NCBI GenBank assembly: GCA_051004815.1
Contig: JBPCJY010000116.1
Coordinates: forward strand, 1-34,968
Direction: 5' to 3'
Origin: JBBQXY01 sp051004815
GTDB lineage: Bacteria > Chloroflexota > Ktedonobacteria > Ktedonobacterales > Ktedonobacteraceae
DNA length: 34,968 nucleotides
Within the stretch, counting starts at the first letter, position 1; each line of letters opens with the position of its first letter. A program made the position numbers and the translations under genes. The notes under the pieces were generated by a model. That model was not told where the DNA came from. It was given only the letters and a program-made list of their open reading frames with translations, and ran no database searches. Positions 7,346 through 14,236 of this stretch are shown here, one piece after another.

Positions 7346-7828
7346 ATGACATTCATTCCACCATCCAAACCCACAGGGTTCTTGAAATGGGCGTTTACCC
7401 TGCCGCGTTACCTGTATCGCTGGCACCTGGGGTGGCTCCTTGGGCATCTTTGCCTCATGATTACGCATATCGGACGGAAGACCGGGCAAAGGCGACAGAC
7501 TGTGCTCGAAATTATCCAGTATGATCCCTCAATCCAGGAGTGTATCGTCATGGCGGGCTGGGGAGCGCAGAGCGACTGGTATCGCAACATTCAGATCCAA
7601 CCCGCCGTCGAGGTGCAGGTTGGACGCCTACGCTATAGGCCACAGCAACGTCTGCTCTCGTCGGAAGAAACGTTGGCGATCTTGCAGGAGTATCCGCGGC
7701 GTCACCCGTTCAGGGCTCGCTTCCTGCTGCCTCTGCTGACGTCTCTGGTTGGGGTTGCCTATGATGGCACGCCTGAAGGGCTGCGGAACCTCAGCCAATA
7801 CTTCCGAGGGGTTGCGTTTCGCCCATGA
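7346..7828 (+). CDS. Deazaflavin (F420)-dependent nitroreductase/quinone-reductase family protein (DUF385)
   Basis: This 160-residue protein matches the Ddn/FDOR-B type split-barrel family, which uses the deazaflavin F420H2 or related flavins to reduce nitro compounds, quinones or other xenobiotics. Family features seen are the HIGRKTGQRRQTVLE stretch (about 41-55), in which GRKTG is the usual phosphate-binding block, and GWGAQSDWYRNIQ (71-83), the conserved GG-x-P-x-WY-N-like region. Length is typical (about 130-165). The ATG has a very strong ribosome site, AAGGAGAAGGAGG. The 3' end overlaps the MerR remnant on the other strand by 38 bp, which marks a recombination joint. F420 use is known for the family but not shown here; F420 biosynthesis genes are not in the window. 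Confidence 0.85.
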   Translation: MTFIPPSKPTGFLKWAFTLPRYLYRWHLGWLLGHLCLMITHIGRKTGQRRQTVLEIIQYDPSIQECIVMAGWGAQSDWYRNIQIQPAVEVQVGRLRYRPQQRLLSSEETLAILQEYPRRHPFRARFLLPLLTSLVGVAYDGTPEGLRNLSQYFRGVAFRP

Positions 7829-7940
7829 GAGGCGGCCTGGCTCGTTCGCTACCGATGATTTCACCTGCCCGGTGGCAGAAGCGCGCCGTTTCCACACCGA
7901 CACCTGCAAGCCGTGCCATCTGGCTACTTGTCATCTTCAT
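7791..7940 (-). pseudogene. MerR-family regulator, N-terminal fragment
   Basis: A short minus-strand frame of 49 codons begins with ATG at 7940 (or a second ATG at 7934) behind GGGAGGG. It encodes SSQMARLAGVGVETARFCHR followed by AGEI, the winged-helix start of MerR regulators (compare the family pattern ELA-x-x-GV-x-VET-I-R-YYER). Similarity fades after ARPP (about residue 37) and the frame stops at 7791-7793, inside the 3' end of the convergent oxidoreductase gene. The protein lacks the rest of the DNA-binding domain, the dimerisation helix and any effector site, so it is a fragment left by a rearrangement. Its promoter (7967-7998) keeps MerR-type features. Confidence 0.65.
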
Positions 7941-7966
7941 TTTCCCTCCCTTCACTCGCTATCAGA

Positions 7967-7998
7967 AGGATACACTCCGTATCTTCCTATAGTGTCAA
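7967..7998 (-). promoter_or_regulatory. MerR-type promoter with overlong spacer and dyad
   Basis: Read on the minus strand there is TTGACA (7998-7993), a 20-bp spacer and TATCCT (7972-7967). Spacers of 19-20 bp, too long for normal sigma-70 use, are the hallmark of MerR-activated promoters. The spacer region holds the dyad ACACT...AGTGT with 14 bp between arms; the right half, TACGGAGT, resembles half-sites known for MerR mercury operators. It sits 27 bp upstream of the truncated MerR start, consistent with autoregulation of the original gene. Confidence 0.55.
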
Positions 7999-8100
7999 GG
8001 GGGGTGAGGAAACGAGAAAGGGGAATTTTTATCGCAACGGATACTTTCAATGTGTGTAAACCATCATGTGAATCGGTGTCTTTACGGTACAGTCTCGGGG

Positions 8101-8129
8101 TTGACAGTTGCTCTTGTGTGGAGTATATT
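8101..8129 (+). promoter_or_regulatory. Sigma-70/sigma-A promoter of the TetR-Rph operon
   Basis: TTGACA (8101-8106), a 17-bp spacer and TATATT (8124-8129) form a near-consensus promoter. Transcription should begin near 8136, just ahead of the palindromic operator at 8143-8159, so a bound TetR dimer would block the polymerase. Confidence 0.8.
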
Positions 8130-8142
8130 TTTTTGTAGTTAC

Positions 8143-8159
8143 TGACCGACGGTCGGTCA
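8143..8159. promoter_or_regulatory. TetR operator, perfect 17-bp palindrome
   Basis: The sequence tgaccgacggtcggtca is a perfect 8-1-8 palindrome between the promoter and the TetR coding start. Its placement right after the predicted transcription start is classical for autorepression. It also shows that ATG 8160, which abuts the palindrome and has no ribosome site, is not the TetR start. No second copy of this palindrome was noticed elsewhere in the window. Confidence 0.85.
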
Positions 8160-8186
8160 ATGGACGTCAGCTGGGGAGAAGGAAGT

Positions 8187-8873
8187 ATGAAGCGTATTGT
8201 CAAAGAACCGATGGTGAGGCGCAATGAAATCCTTGATGTGGTCGAGCGGCTTGTGTCTACCAAAGGCTATGAGCAGATGGCGATCCAGGATATTATGGAC
8301 GAACTTCAGATTGCCAAAGGAACGGTGTATCACTACTTTGACTCCAAAGCAGCGTTGCTTGAGGCTCTGGTCGAACGCATGGGGGACCAGATCGAACAGC
8401 TCGTCCTTCCCATCGTCCATGATCCCAAGCCTGGTGCCTTGGACAAACTCCTGCGCTACTTTGCCGCGATCGACCACTTGAAACTCGCGCATCAGCACCT
8501 GATGATCGAGTTCCTGCATGTCTGGTATGACGATGAGAATGCCATCGTTCACCGCAAACTCTACCGAGCTGGAGTCAAACGTTTCTCTCCCTGGCTCGCG
8601 CAGATCATCCAGCAGGGAGTCGGAGAAGGCGTATTCACGACCGCCTATCCTGATCAGGCGGCGAGAATGATCATCACCCTGCGTTACGATCTTGGGGATG
8701 CCATCGCCGAGCTGCTCCTCGCGGAGGAACGTGCGCTCCCTGTTGTTCCCCGGATCGCTCAGATTGCCGAGGCGACGGTTGATGCGCTGGAGCGTGTGCT
8801 GGGAGCGAAGTCAGGTTGCTTGCAGGACGCCTGGCGCGAAGCACTCTCACAATGGCAGCTCTCGCCCATATGA
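8187..8873 (+). CDS. TetR/AcrR-family transcriptional repressor
   Basis: This 228-residue regulator has the usual N-terminal helix-turn-helix (about residues 5-55) with the family signature IQDIMDELQIAKGTVYHYF and SKAALLEAL, and a C-terminal ligand-binding half of helices (about 60-220) typical of the family. ATG 8187 is chosen because GGGGAGAAGGAAG lies just upstream; the longer form from 8160 would start on the operator. It is transcribed from the promoter at 8101-8129 across the operator at 8143-8159, so it very probably represses itself and the Rph-like gene that follows 104 bp downstream. The inducer is unknown, but a drug-modifying enzyme in the same operon suggests an antibiotic-like ligand. 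It is intact, unlike the two other regulator remnants in the island. Confidence 0.93.
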   Translation: MKRIVKEPMVRRNEILDVVERLVSTKGYEQMAIQDIMDELQIAKGTVYHYFDSKAALLEALVERMGDQIEQLVLPIVHDPKPGALDKLLRYFAAIDHLKLAHQHLMIEFLHVWYDDENAIVHRKLYRAGVKRFSPWLAQIIQQGVGEGVFTTAYPDQAARMIITLRYDLGDAIAELLLAEERALPVVPRIAQIAEATVDALERVLGAKSGCLQDAWREALSQWQLSPI

Positions 8874-8977
8874 GCAGCTTGAAAAACAGGAGTCGGAACA
8901 GCGACATGCGAAACATCCGATAGGTGAAGAGACCTTAGCGGAGTGTCAAACCGATTTACTTGATAGGAAGAAGAAAC

Positions 8978-11638
8978 ATGAACGAAGAAGCATCGATCAG
9001 TTCAGGAGTTTTCGACGCAAATACTGAACAGGATAGCCCTCTTGTGTTAGCACTGGATGACGTTTCTGCCACCTTGGAGCGCGTGGGAGGCAAAGGGTCT
9101 TCACTGGCACGCTTGACGGCAGCTGGCTTGCCGGTGCCTCCCGGTTTTCACATTACGACGACTGCCTACCGTATGTTTGTTGCCAGACATGGGTTACAAG
9201 AGCAGATTCTTGCCGCCGTCTCGACGGCCTCGCCCGATCAACCTGTAACGTGTGATGTGGCTGCACAGACGATTGCAGTGCTCTTTGCGCAGCATTCCAT
9301 ACCGGACGAGGTGGCTGCGGCGATCCGTCAGGCATACAGCAGACTGGGTGGGGGTGACTTGTCGGTCGCCGTTCGTTCCTCTGCTACCGCTGAAGATCTG
9401 CCGGATCTCTCGTTTGCCGGTCAGCAGGAGACGTATCTGAACATGCGGGGTGCGGCTATGGTTCTTGACGCGGTCAAACGCTGCTGGGCCTCATTGTGGA
9501 CTGCTAGAGCCATTAGTTACCGTATCCGCAACGACATCGCGTCCGCGGAGGTGAGCCTGGCCGTCGTGGTGCAGGAGTTGGTTTCTGCCGATGCTGCTGG
9601 CATTATGTTCACTGCCAATCCGGTGACTGGTGGACACGATCAGATCATGATCAATGCCGCCTGGGGACTGGGCGAAGCTATTGTTGGTGGGCTGGTGACT
9701 CCTGACACAGTTGTCGTCGATAAGAACAGTGGAGCCATTGTCACGTATGAGATCAACGAGAAGGACGTGATGACCATGCGCACGTCCACTGGCACGCGGG
9801 AAGAGCCTGTCCCGGTGGAGCGGCGGCGTCAGGCGGTGCTCAGCCCGGCTCAGGTGGCGGAACTGGCTCGCCTTGGGATGCGGATCGAGCAGCTCTATGG
9901 ACAACCGATGGACATCGAATGGGTTCTCTCGGCTGATAGCTTCTTTATTGTTCAGGCACGTCCAATAACTTCCTTGCACCAGAAGAAGCAGGGAATCGAC
10001 GCGTGGAACGATAGTCTGACCGTGGATTGCCTGTGGACGAGAGGAAACGCTGGTGAAGCTGTTCCTGATGTAACGACGCCTTGCTCCAGGTCGCTCCTCC
10101 AGATTGTCTTCGATGATATGATGCCGACACTGTTCATCGGAGGTTATTCGCCGATAGGGTACATCGGCGGTCGCCTGTATATGAACCTGAGTGTGATGAT
10201 GACGATAATGGCAGCAGTTGGCATGAAGCGCAAGCGCCTTATTGAGGCCACCGGTGATATCTTCGGACGCGTCCCCGACGACCTGGATATCCCCGTGCTT
10301 CCGGTGCCGCGTTGGACTGTGCTGCGAACGGTGTTACCAGCAACGCTGCGAAACAGGCGGCGGATACGCGGCAATATAAAAAAGCTCCCGGCTTTCCTGG
10401 CAACGGCACCAACACGCTGCGAAGAGCTGCTAACCCGTATCCAGTCCGCATCCAGTCTCACGGAATTGACGACGCTCTGGCAAGATAACATCTCCCCATA
10501 TCTACATGAGTGTAACTACATGCTGGAGGTCGGCTCCAAGAGCGATGGTGGTGCTTTCATCAAGGTGCGAAGTGAACTGCGGAAACTGGTGGGTGAGGCT
10601 GATACCAATATACTGCTGCTGGCAACGGACTCCGGAACGAACCAGTTAGCCAGCCTGGGACCTCTACAGGGCCTGACACAGTTGATGCGTGGCGAGATTG
10701 ATCGTGCGACCTTTGCCCGTCAGTACGGCCACCACAGCCCGCACTTGTTCGAGATCTCTTACCCGCGCCCAGCCGAGGACCCGCAGTGGATCGATCAGCA
10801 ACTCGCCGGATTACGCGAAGCACCAACGGATATCATGACGCTGCTCGCCCGCCAGAAAGATGCGCAGGAGGCTGCGTGGGATCGTTTTCAGCACCGCTAC
10901 CCACGCCAAGCAGAGAAGATGCGTGGCAAGATCGCCAGGGCGGGAAGATCGGCTCATGAGCGTGAGGCGGCACGCTCTGAGCAAGCTCGCGTCTTCTGGC
11001 CGCTGCGGGCCTTTGTCCTACGGGCGGGTGAGCTGACGGGGTATGGCGAAAAGCTCTTTTTCCTCTCTATGGAAGAGATTCTGGCCCTGCTTAAAGGCGA
11101 CGACACCGCTCTCGCTTCTGTTGCAGAGCGTCAGGCAATCTACGCTGGCTATTGCGCACTGCCGTCTTTCCCTGCACTGATTCGTGGGCACTTCGATCCG
11201 TTTCAGTGGGCCGCAAACCCTCAGCGACGCAGTGATGTGTTCGATGCAAACGGCAAGAGCGTCCCTGCCAGCGATGCGGTTACAGGTTTTCCTGGCGCAC
11301 CTGGTACCGTTGAAGGTCGTGCGCGAGTGGTGCTCACGGTCGAGGAGGGCGAGCAGTTGCAGTCCGGCGAGGTACTGGTAACGACACTCACGAACATCGG
11401 CTGGACGCCGCTCTTCCCACGGGCGGTCGCGGTCGTTACCGATGTGGGTGCGCCGCTCTCACATGCGTCTATCGTGGCACGCGAGTTGGGTATCCCTGCC
11501 GTGGTTGGCTGCGGTAACGCGACAATGCGCCTGCACACCGGCGATTGGCTGCGCGTCAACGGCGAGCTGGGAACGGTCGAGATCCTACAAGCCCCTATTG
11601 AAAACCGTGAAGCAAAAGCGGAGGCGAAAAGGATCTAG
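8978..11638 (+). CDS. Rifampin phosphotransferase-like dikinase (PEP-synthase superfamily)
   Basis: This 886-residue enzyme has the PPDK/PEP-synthase ATP-grasp domain at the N-terminus (about residues 25-335; GGKGSSLARL, AVRSSATAEDLP, FAGQQETYLN), a long central domain (about 340-770, with YGHHSPHLFE) and the phosphohistidine swivel domain at the C-terminus (about 785-880; GAPLSHASIVAREL with swivel His829). A C-terminal swivel domain and no PEP-binding barrel is the order of rifampin phosphotransferase (Rph, about 867 residues), which uses ATP to phosphorylate rifamycins, not of PpsA, where the swivel is central. The substrate here could be another ansamycin or unrelated small molecule. ATG 8978 follows TAGGAAG; TTG 8960 is less likely. 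It is co-transcribed with the upstream TetR, and its stop overlaps by 4 bp (ctag) the stop of the convergent DUF1697 gene. Confidence 0.8.
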   Translation: MNEEASISSGVFDANTEQDSPLVLALDDVSATLERVGGKGSSLARLTAAGLPVPPGFHITTTAYRMFVARHGLQEQILAAVSTASPDQPVTCDVAAQTIAVLFAQHSIPDEVAAAIRQAYSRLGGGDLSVAVRSSATAEDLPDLSFAGQQETYLNMRGAAMVLDAVKRCWASLWTARAISYRIRNDIASAEVSLAVVVQELVSADAAGIMFTANPVTGGHDQIMINAAWGLGEAIVGGLVTPDTVVVDKNSGAIVTYEINEKDVMTMRTSTGTREEPVPVERRRQAVLSPAQVAELARLGMRIEQLYGQPMDIEWVLSADSFFIVQARPITSLHQKKQGIDAWNDSLTVDCLWTRGNAGEAVPDVTTPCSRSLLQIVFDDMMPTLFIGGYSPIGYIGGRLYMNLSVMMTIMAAVGMKRKRLIEATGDIFGRVPDDLDIPVLPVPRWTVLRTVLPATLRNRRRIRGNIKKLPAFLATAPTRCEELLTRIQSASSLTELTTLWQDNISPYLHECNYMLEVGSKSDGGAFIKVRSELRKLVGEADTNILLLATDSGTNQLASLGPLQGLTQLMRGEIDRATFARQYGHHSPHLFEISYPRPAEDPQWIDQQLAGLREAPTDIMTLLARQKDAQEAAWDRFQHRYPRQAEKMRGKIARAGRSAHEREAARSEQARVFWPLRAFVLRAGELTGYGEKLFFLSMEEILALLKGDDTALASVAERQAIYAGYCALPSFPALIRGHFDPFQWAANPQRRSDVFDANGKSVPASDAVTGFPGAPGTVEGRARVVLTVEEGEQLQSGEVLVTTLTNIGWTPLFPRAVAVVTDVGAPLSHASIVARELGIPAVVGCGNATMRLHTGDWLRVNGELGTVEILQAPIENREAKAEAKRI

Positions 11639-12183
11639 CCCTGCATCAGTTTCTGCAATTGGAGAATGGTATTCCAGTTTCTGCCAGTGCCACTGGTTTT
11701 CAGTTTTTTCTCAAGCAGGGTATTGGTCAGTTTTGAGCGTCCAATGCCATCGGGATAATAGATATACAATTCCTGGCCGATCAGGTAGAGTTCTTCAAGG
11801 CCACCGTATGTCTTCTGGAGATCTTCCAGTGCTGTACGCTCTGGATGAGTCTTCAGAAACAGGACAACCACCCACTTTGACTCTTTCGTTAGTTGGTTCT
11901 GAAATGGGTTGTTCACAATAATCTCTTGTAACTCGGCTTTCGTGCGAACCATGACGTTCACGCGAAAGCCGAATTTTTGGGCAAAGCCATCTTCAATTTG
12001 GCTTGTGAGGTGAGCCAAATCGGTGTTATCGCTGGTAAATAGCACGTTTCCGGTCTGAATATAGGTGACGACATCCTTTAATCCCAAGGATATGTGCAGG
12101 GCTTTGAGTTCATCCATGCGTATTTTCTGATTACCGCCAACATTGATGCCGCGGAACAGTGAGATAAATGTAGTCATTTTCAT
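11635..12183 (-). CDS. DUF1697 family protein
   Basis: This 182-residue protein matches DUF1697 throughout: the N-terminus MKMTTFISLFRGINVGGNQ is the family hallmark (LLRGINVGG), followed by ALHISLGLKDVVTYIQTGNV and a C-terminal block with GTGRNWNTI (family: T-x-RNW-T). The biochemical role of this family is not established. ATG 12183 is preceded by GGAAGAGAT; a longer frame to 12324 has an unrelated N-terminal extension and is rejected. Upstream, an interrupted palindrome atgctt-atac-aagcat (12239-12254) may be a regulatory site. It is the last gene of the island and converges on the Rph-like gene with a 4-bp stop overlap, so the two transcripts share their 3' ends and no terminator fits between them. 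Confidence 0.88.
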   Translation of the reverse strand: MKMTTFISLFRGINVGGNQKIRMDELKALHISLGLKDVVTYIQTGNVLFTSDNTDLAHLTSQIEDGFAQKFGFRVNVMVRTKAELQEIIVNNPFQNQLTKESKWVVVLFLKTHPERTALEDLQKTYGGLEELYLIGQELYIYYPDGIGRSKLTNTLLEKKLKTSGTGRNWNTILQLQKLMQG

Positions 12184-12305
12184 ATCTCTTCCATTGTATG
12201 GGGTTTTCTGTATCAAAGAAAGATAATAGCACATCTTTATGCTTATACAAGCATGGTATTTGACAAATTTACCGCTGTATCGTTTTATAGACAGGGAGGT
12301 AAAAG

Positions 12306-12362
12306 ATGAAATTGTCCAACTCAACAGTACAGTGTGTTTTGTATTTGAGTTGGTTGGAGTAG
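12306..12362 (+). CDS. 18-codon ORF ending in the old ATPase C-terminus
   Basis: ATG 12306 follows an excellent ribosome site (GGGAGGT at 12294-12300) and opens an 18-codon frame, MKLSNSTVQCVLYLSWLE, whose last five residues equal the ATPase's LSWLE because they lie on the right 16-bp repeat. The stop is 18 bp before the permease ATG. It may act as a leader whose translation couples ribosomes to the permease after the insertion cut it off from its operon. A TTGACA at 12260-12265 may be part of a new promoter, but its -10 is poor. Whether the peptide is made is unknown. Confidence 0.4.
   Translation: MKLSNSTVQCVLYLSWLE
12343..12358 (+). repeat. Right 16-bp direct repeat bounding the accessory island (att-like)
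   Basis: Identical to 5363-5378 (atttgagttggttgga), same orientation. It is followed immediately by a stop in the LSWLE frame (TAG 12360-12362) and then the permease gene, as expected for the displaced 3' end of the ATPase gene. Confidence 0.7.
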
Positions 12363-12380
12363 AGAGAGCGAATTAGAGAT

Positions 12381-14081
12381 ATGATGGTAATACATCGCGA
12401 TAAATTGCGTTGGTTATTCTGGTTGCGCTGGAAGCTTTTCTTGCGCGGCTTTACCCGTGACAGATCACGTATCATCGGTGCCATCGCCACCATCTTGTTT
12501 GGCATTCCGATTTTCGGTGGTATAGCTGTTGGTACCTTTTTCGCGTATCGCTTTCTACCCGCGCCAGCCAACGCGGAAATATTGTTCATCGTCTTGAGCG
12601 GGGTTTACCTGCTGTGGATAGTGCTGCCCTTGCTCGAATTCACTGCCAACGAGGGGCTGGACGTTTCCAAGTTGATGCAATTCCCACTCACGCGCCCCGA
12701 ACTGATGCTGAGTTTGCTGTTCTCCACACTGTTGGATATCCCTATGTTTGGACTCATCCTGGTCTTCTTGGCGGTGATAGTTGGCTGGGCCGTCTCTATT
12801 CCGGTCGCGCTCTTGACGATTGTCGCCGTACTCATCTGCTACATGCAGGTGGTTGGGATGAGCCAGTTGGTGCTGGCTTTGATGATGAGCACCTTGCAAA
12901 GCCGCCGCTTCCGCGACCTGAGCATTATCCTGATCGCCCTTTTCTCGTCGTCCTGCTACATCTTTCAACAACTCGTCTTTCGTGGGTTGGGGAACGGCGG
13001 CAATTTTGTAGCGAATCTTGTGAATGCCCATCTATCGTCCTATCTGCAATGGTTGCCACCGGGCATGACGGCCCAGGCTATCCAGCAGGCTGTGCTTGGC
13101 AACTGGGGCATGAGCCTTGTCTGGTTGGTGGTCGCGCTCGCGGTCAGCGTCCTGGTGCTGTACTTATGGGCGCGTGTGCTTGAGCGCAGCCTGAGCAGCC
13201 CAGAAGTTGGTGGCGCGATGCGCGTTCGTCGCCAGAAAGCCGCTAAACACGTCGAGGCAGGTGCAGTGTCACTTGCTCACGCTCCTCAAGTTCCAACAGC
13301 AAGCGGTAGTCTTTGGCAACGCTTAGGAGCGTCGCAGACGTTTGCCATCTCGATCAAAGAATGGAAATACTTCTGGCGCGATCCACAGCTCAAGGCACTG
13401 CTGTTATCGTCGCTCTACATCATCGTCGTCTTTCTGATTGGGCCAATCTTGAGTCCGCGTTCAGCCGTAGGCACTGTCGATATCCTGACCTTTACCGCGC
13501 CACTGGCCGTCTTTTTCTCGATGCTGACCCTATCCTACAATACGCTTGGCCTGGAGCGGCAGAGCCTCACTACCCTTTTCCTCTTCCCAATTGAGCCGCG
13601 ACGCATCCTTTTTGGCAAGAATCTGGCGGTGGCCGTTATGGGCGTCGTGGAACTGTTCGTCCTGGTGTTGGTGAGTGCTTTCTTTTCGCATACGTGGAAT
13701 GTGGTACTACCTGTAATGGTGATTGGCCTCGCTGGTATTGGCGTTGTGCTGGGTTGTGGCAACATTACATCGGTCTTCTTTCCTCAACGTATGCGCCAGA
13801 TGCAGCGCGGCTTTCGAGCCACCGGTTCATCTGCTGGCAACAATGGCTGTATGAGATCGGTAATATCACTCTTGATGATGGCTGTTACCATTGTTGTGCT
13901 GTTGCCGGTGGCTGCCGCGTTATTCTTGCCGCTTTTCTTCAATACGCAATGGCTATGGGTCGTCTCAATTCCCGGTGCGCTGGTCTACGGTATCGCTTTC
14001 TATGGGATTGTGACTCATCTGGTCGCGCCGCGCATGTTGACAAGGGTACCTGAAATTCTGGCTGTGACCACCAGGGAGTAG
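12381..14081 (+). CDS. ABC-2 type exporter, membrane subunit
   Basis: This 566-residue integral membrane protein is of the large ABC-2 permease type (general resemblance to EcsB-like or bacteriocin-exporter permeases). It shows about six N-terminal hydrophobic segments (residues 30-60, 73-90, 110-165, 180-200, 245-270), a cytoplasmic loop around 275-330 rich in charge (VRRQKAAKHVEAG), then about six more (345-370, 385-405, 430-490, 505-560). No ATPase motif is present, so it needs a partner; the best candidate is the ATPase at 4528-5388, with which it was probably contiguous before the island inserted. The ATG lies 18 bp after the relic ATPase stop. The ribosome site is weak (GAGAGAGCG), consistent with former translational coupling. 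It converges on the next operon across a strong hairpin at 14176-14229. The substrate is unknown. Confidence 0.85.
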   Translation: MMVIHRDKLRWLFWLRWKLFLRGFTRDRSRIIGAIATILFGIPIFGGIAVGTFFAYRFLPAPANAEILFIVLSGVYLLWIVLPLLEFTANEGLDVSKLMQFPLTRPELMLSLLFSTLLDIPMFGLILVFLAVIVGWAVSIPVALLTIVAVLICYMQVVGMSQLVLALMMSTLQSRRFRDLSIILIALFSSSCYIFQQLVFRGLGNGGNFVANLVNAHLSSYLQWLPPGMTAQAIQQAVLGNWGMSLVWLVVALAVSVLVLYLWARVLERSLSSPEVGGAMRVRRQKAAKHVEAGAVSLAHAPQVPTASGSLWQRLGASQTFAISIKEWKYFWRDPQLKALLLSSLYIIVVFLIGPILSPRSAVGTVDILTFTAPLAVFFSMLTLSYNTLGLERQSLTTLFLFPIEPRRILFGKNLAVAVMGVVELFVLVLVSAFFSHTWNVVLPVMVIGLAGIGVVLGCGNITSVFFPQRMRQMQRGFRATGSSAGNNGCMRSVISLLMMAVTIVVLLPVAAALFLPLFFNTQWLWVVSIPGALVYGIAFYGIVTHLVAPRMLTRVPEILAVTTRE

Positions 14082-14175
14082 GGGAGCCAATAGCGTTGTC
14101 AAGCCGCCCCTCAAGCTCGTTTCTAAGAGCGAGGCGAAGGTCAACAGTGCAGAGTGGAATGCGAAAAAATAATGG

Positions 14176-14229
14176 TTCAGAGCAATAGGAAGCCAGGGCA
14201 GAGCTGCCCTGGCTTCCTATTGCTCTGAA
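14176..14229. terminator. Perfect 26-bp hairpin between convergent genes, probable bidirectional terminator
   Basis: Arms 14176-14201 and 14204-14229 are perfect inverted repeats of 26 bp (beginning ttcagagcaataggaagcca) with only two bases between them. It lies between the 3' ends of the ABC permease gene and the ABC exporter operon, 8 bp from the latter's stop. There is no long T tract on either side, so it is not a textbook intrinsic terminator; it could also protect both 3' ends or extrude as a cruciform. Confidence 0.7.
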
Positions 14230-14236
14230 ACGATGG

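Larger units (their letters stand above)
5379..12358. mobile_element. Inferred 7-kb genomic island inserted between ATPase and permease of one ABC exporter
   Basis: The segment is bounded by a perfect 16-bp direct repeat (5363-5378 and 12343-12358). Removing it rejoins the ATPase gene, ending LSWLE-stop, to the permease ATG with 18 bp between stop and start, a normal operon spacing. The cargo is a P450, a truncated TetR, an F420-type oxidoreductase, a truncated MerR, an intact TetR with an Rph-like phosphotransferase, and a DUF1697 protein. These are accessory in character, face in both directions and include gene fragments, as is usual in islands. No transposase, integrase or relaxase is recognised inside, so the mechanism is open: a trans-acting integrase, or homologous or illegitimate recombination. 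The boundary evidence is seen directly; the history is inference. Confidence 0.65.

Noticed and set aside
8160..8186. ATG 8160 as the TetR start
   Set aside because: It abuts the perfect operator palindrome and lacks a ribosome site; ATG 8187 has a strong one.
5379..12358. Integrase or transposase within the island
   Set aside because: None of the frames shows tyrosine-recombinase, serine-recombinase or DDE motifs, so no mobilisation gene is claimed.
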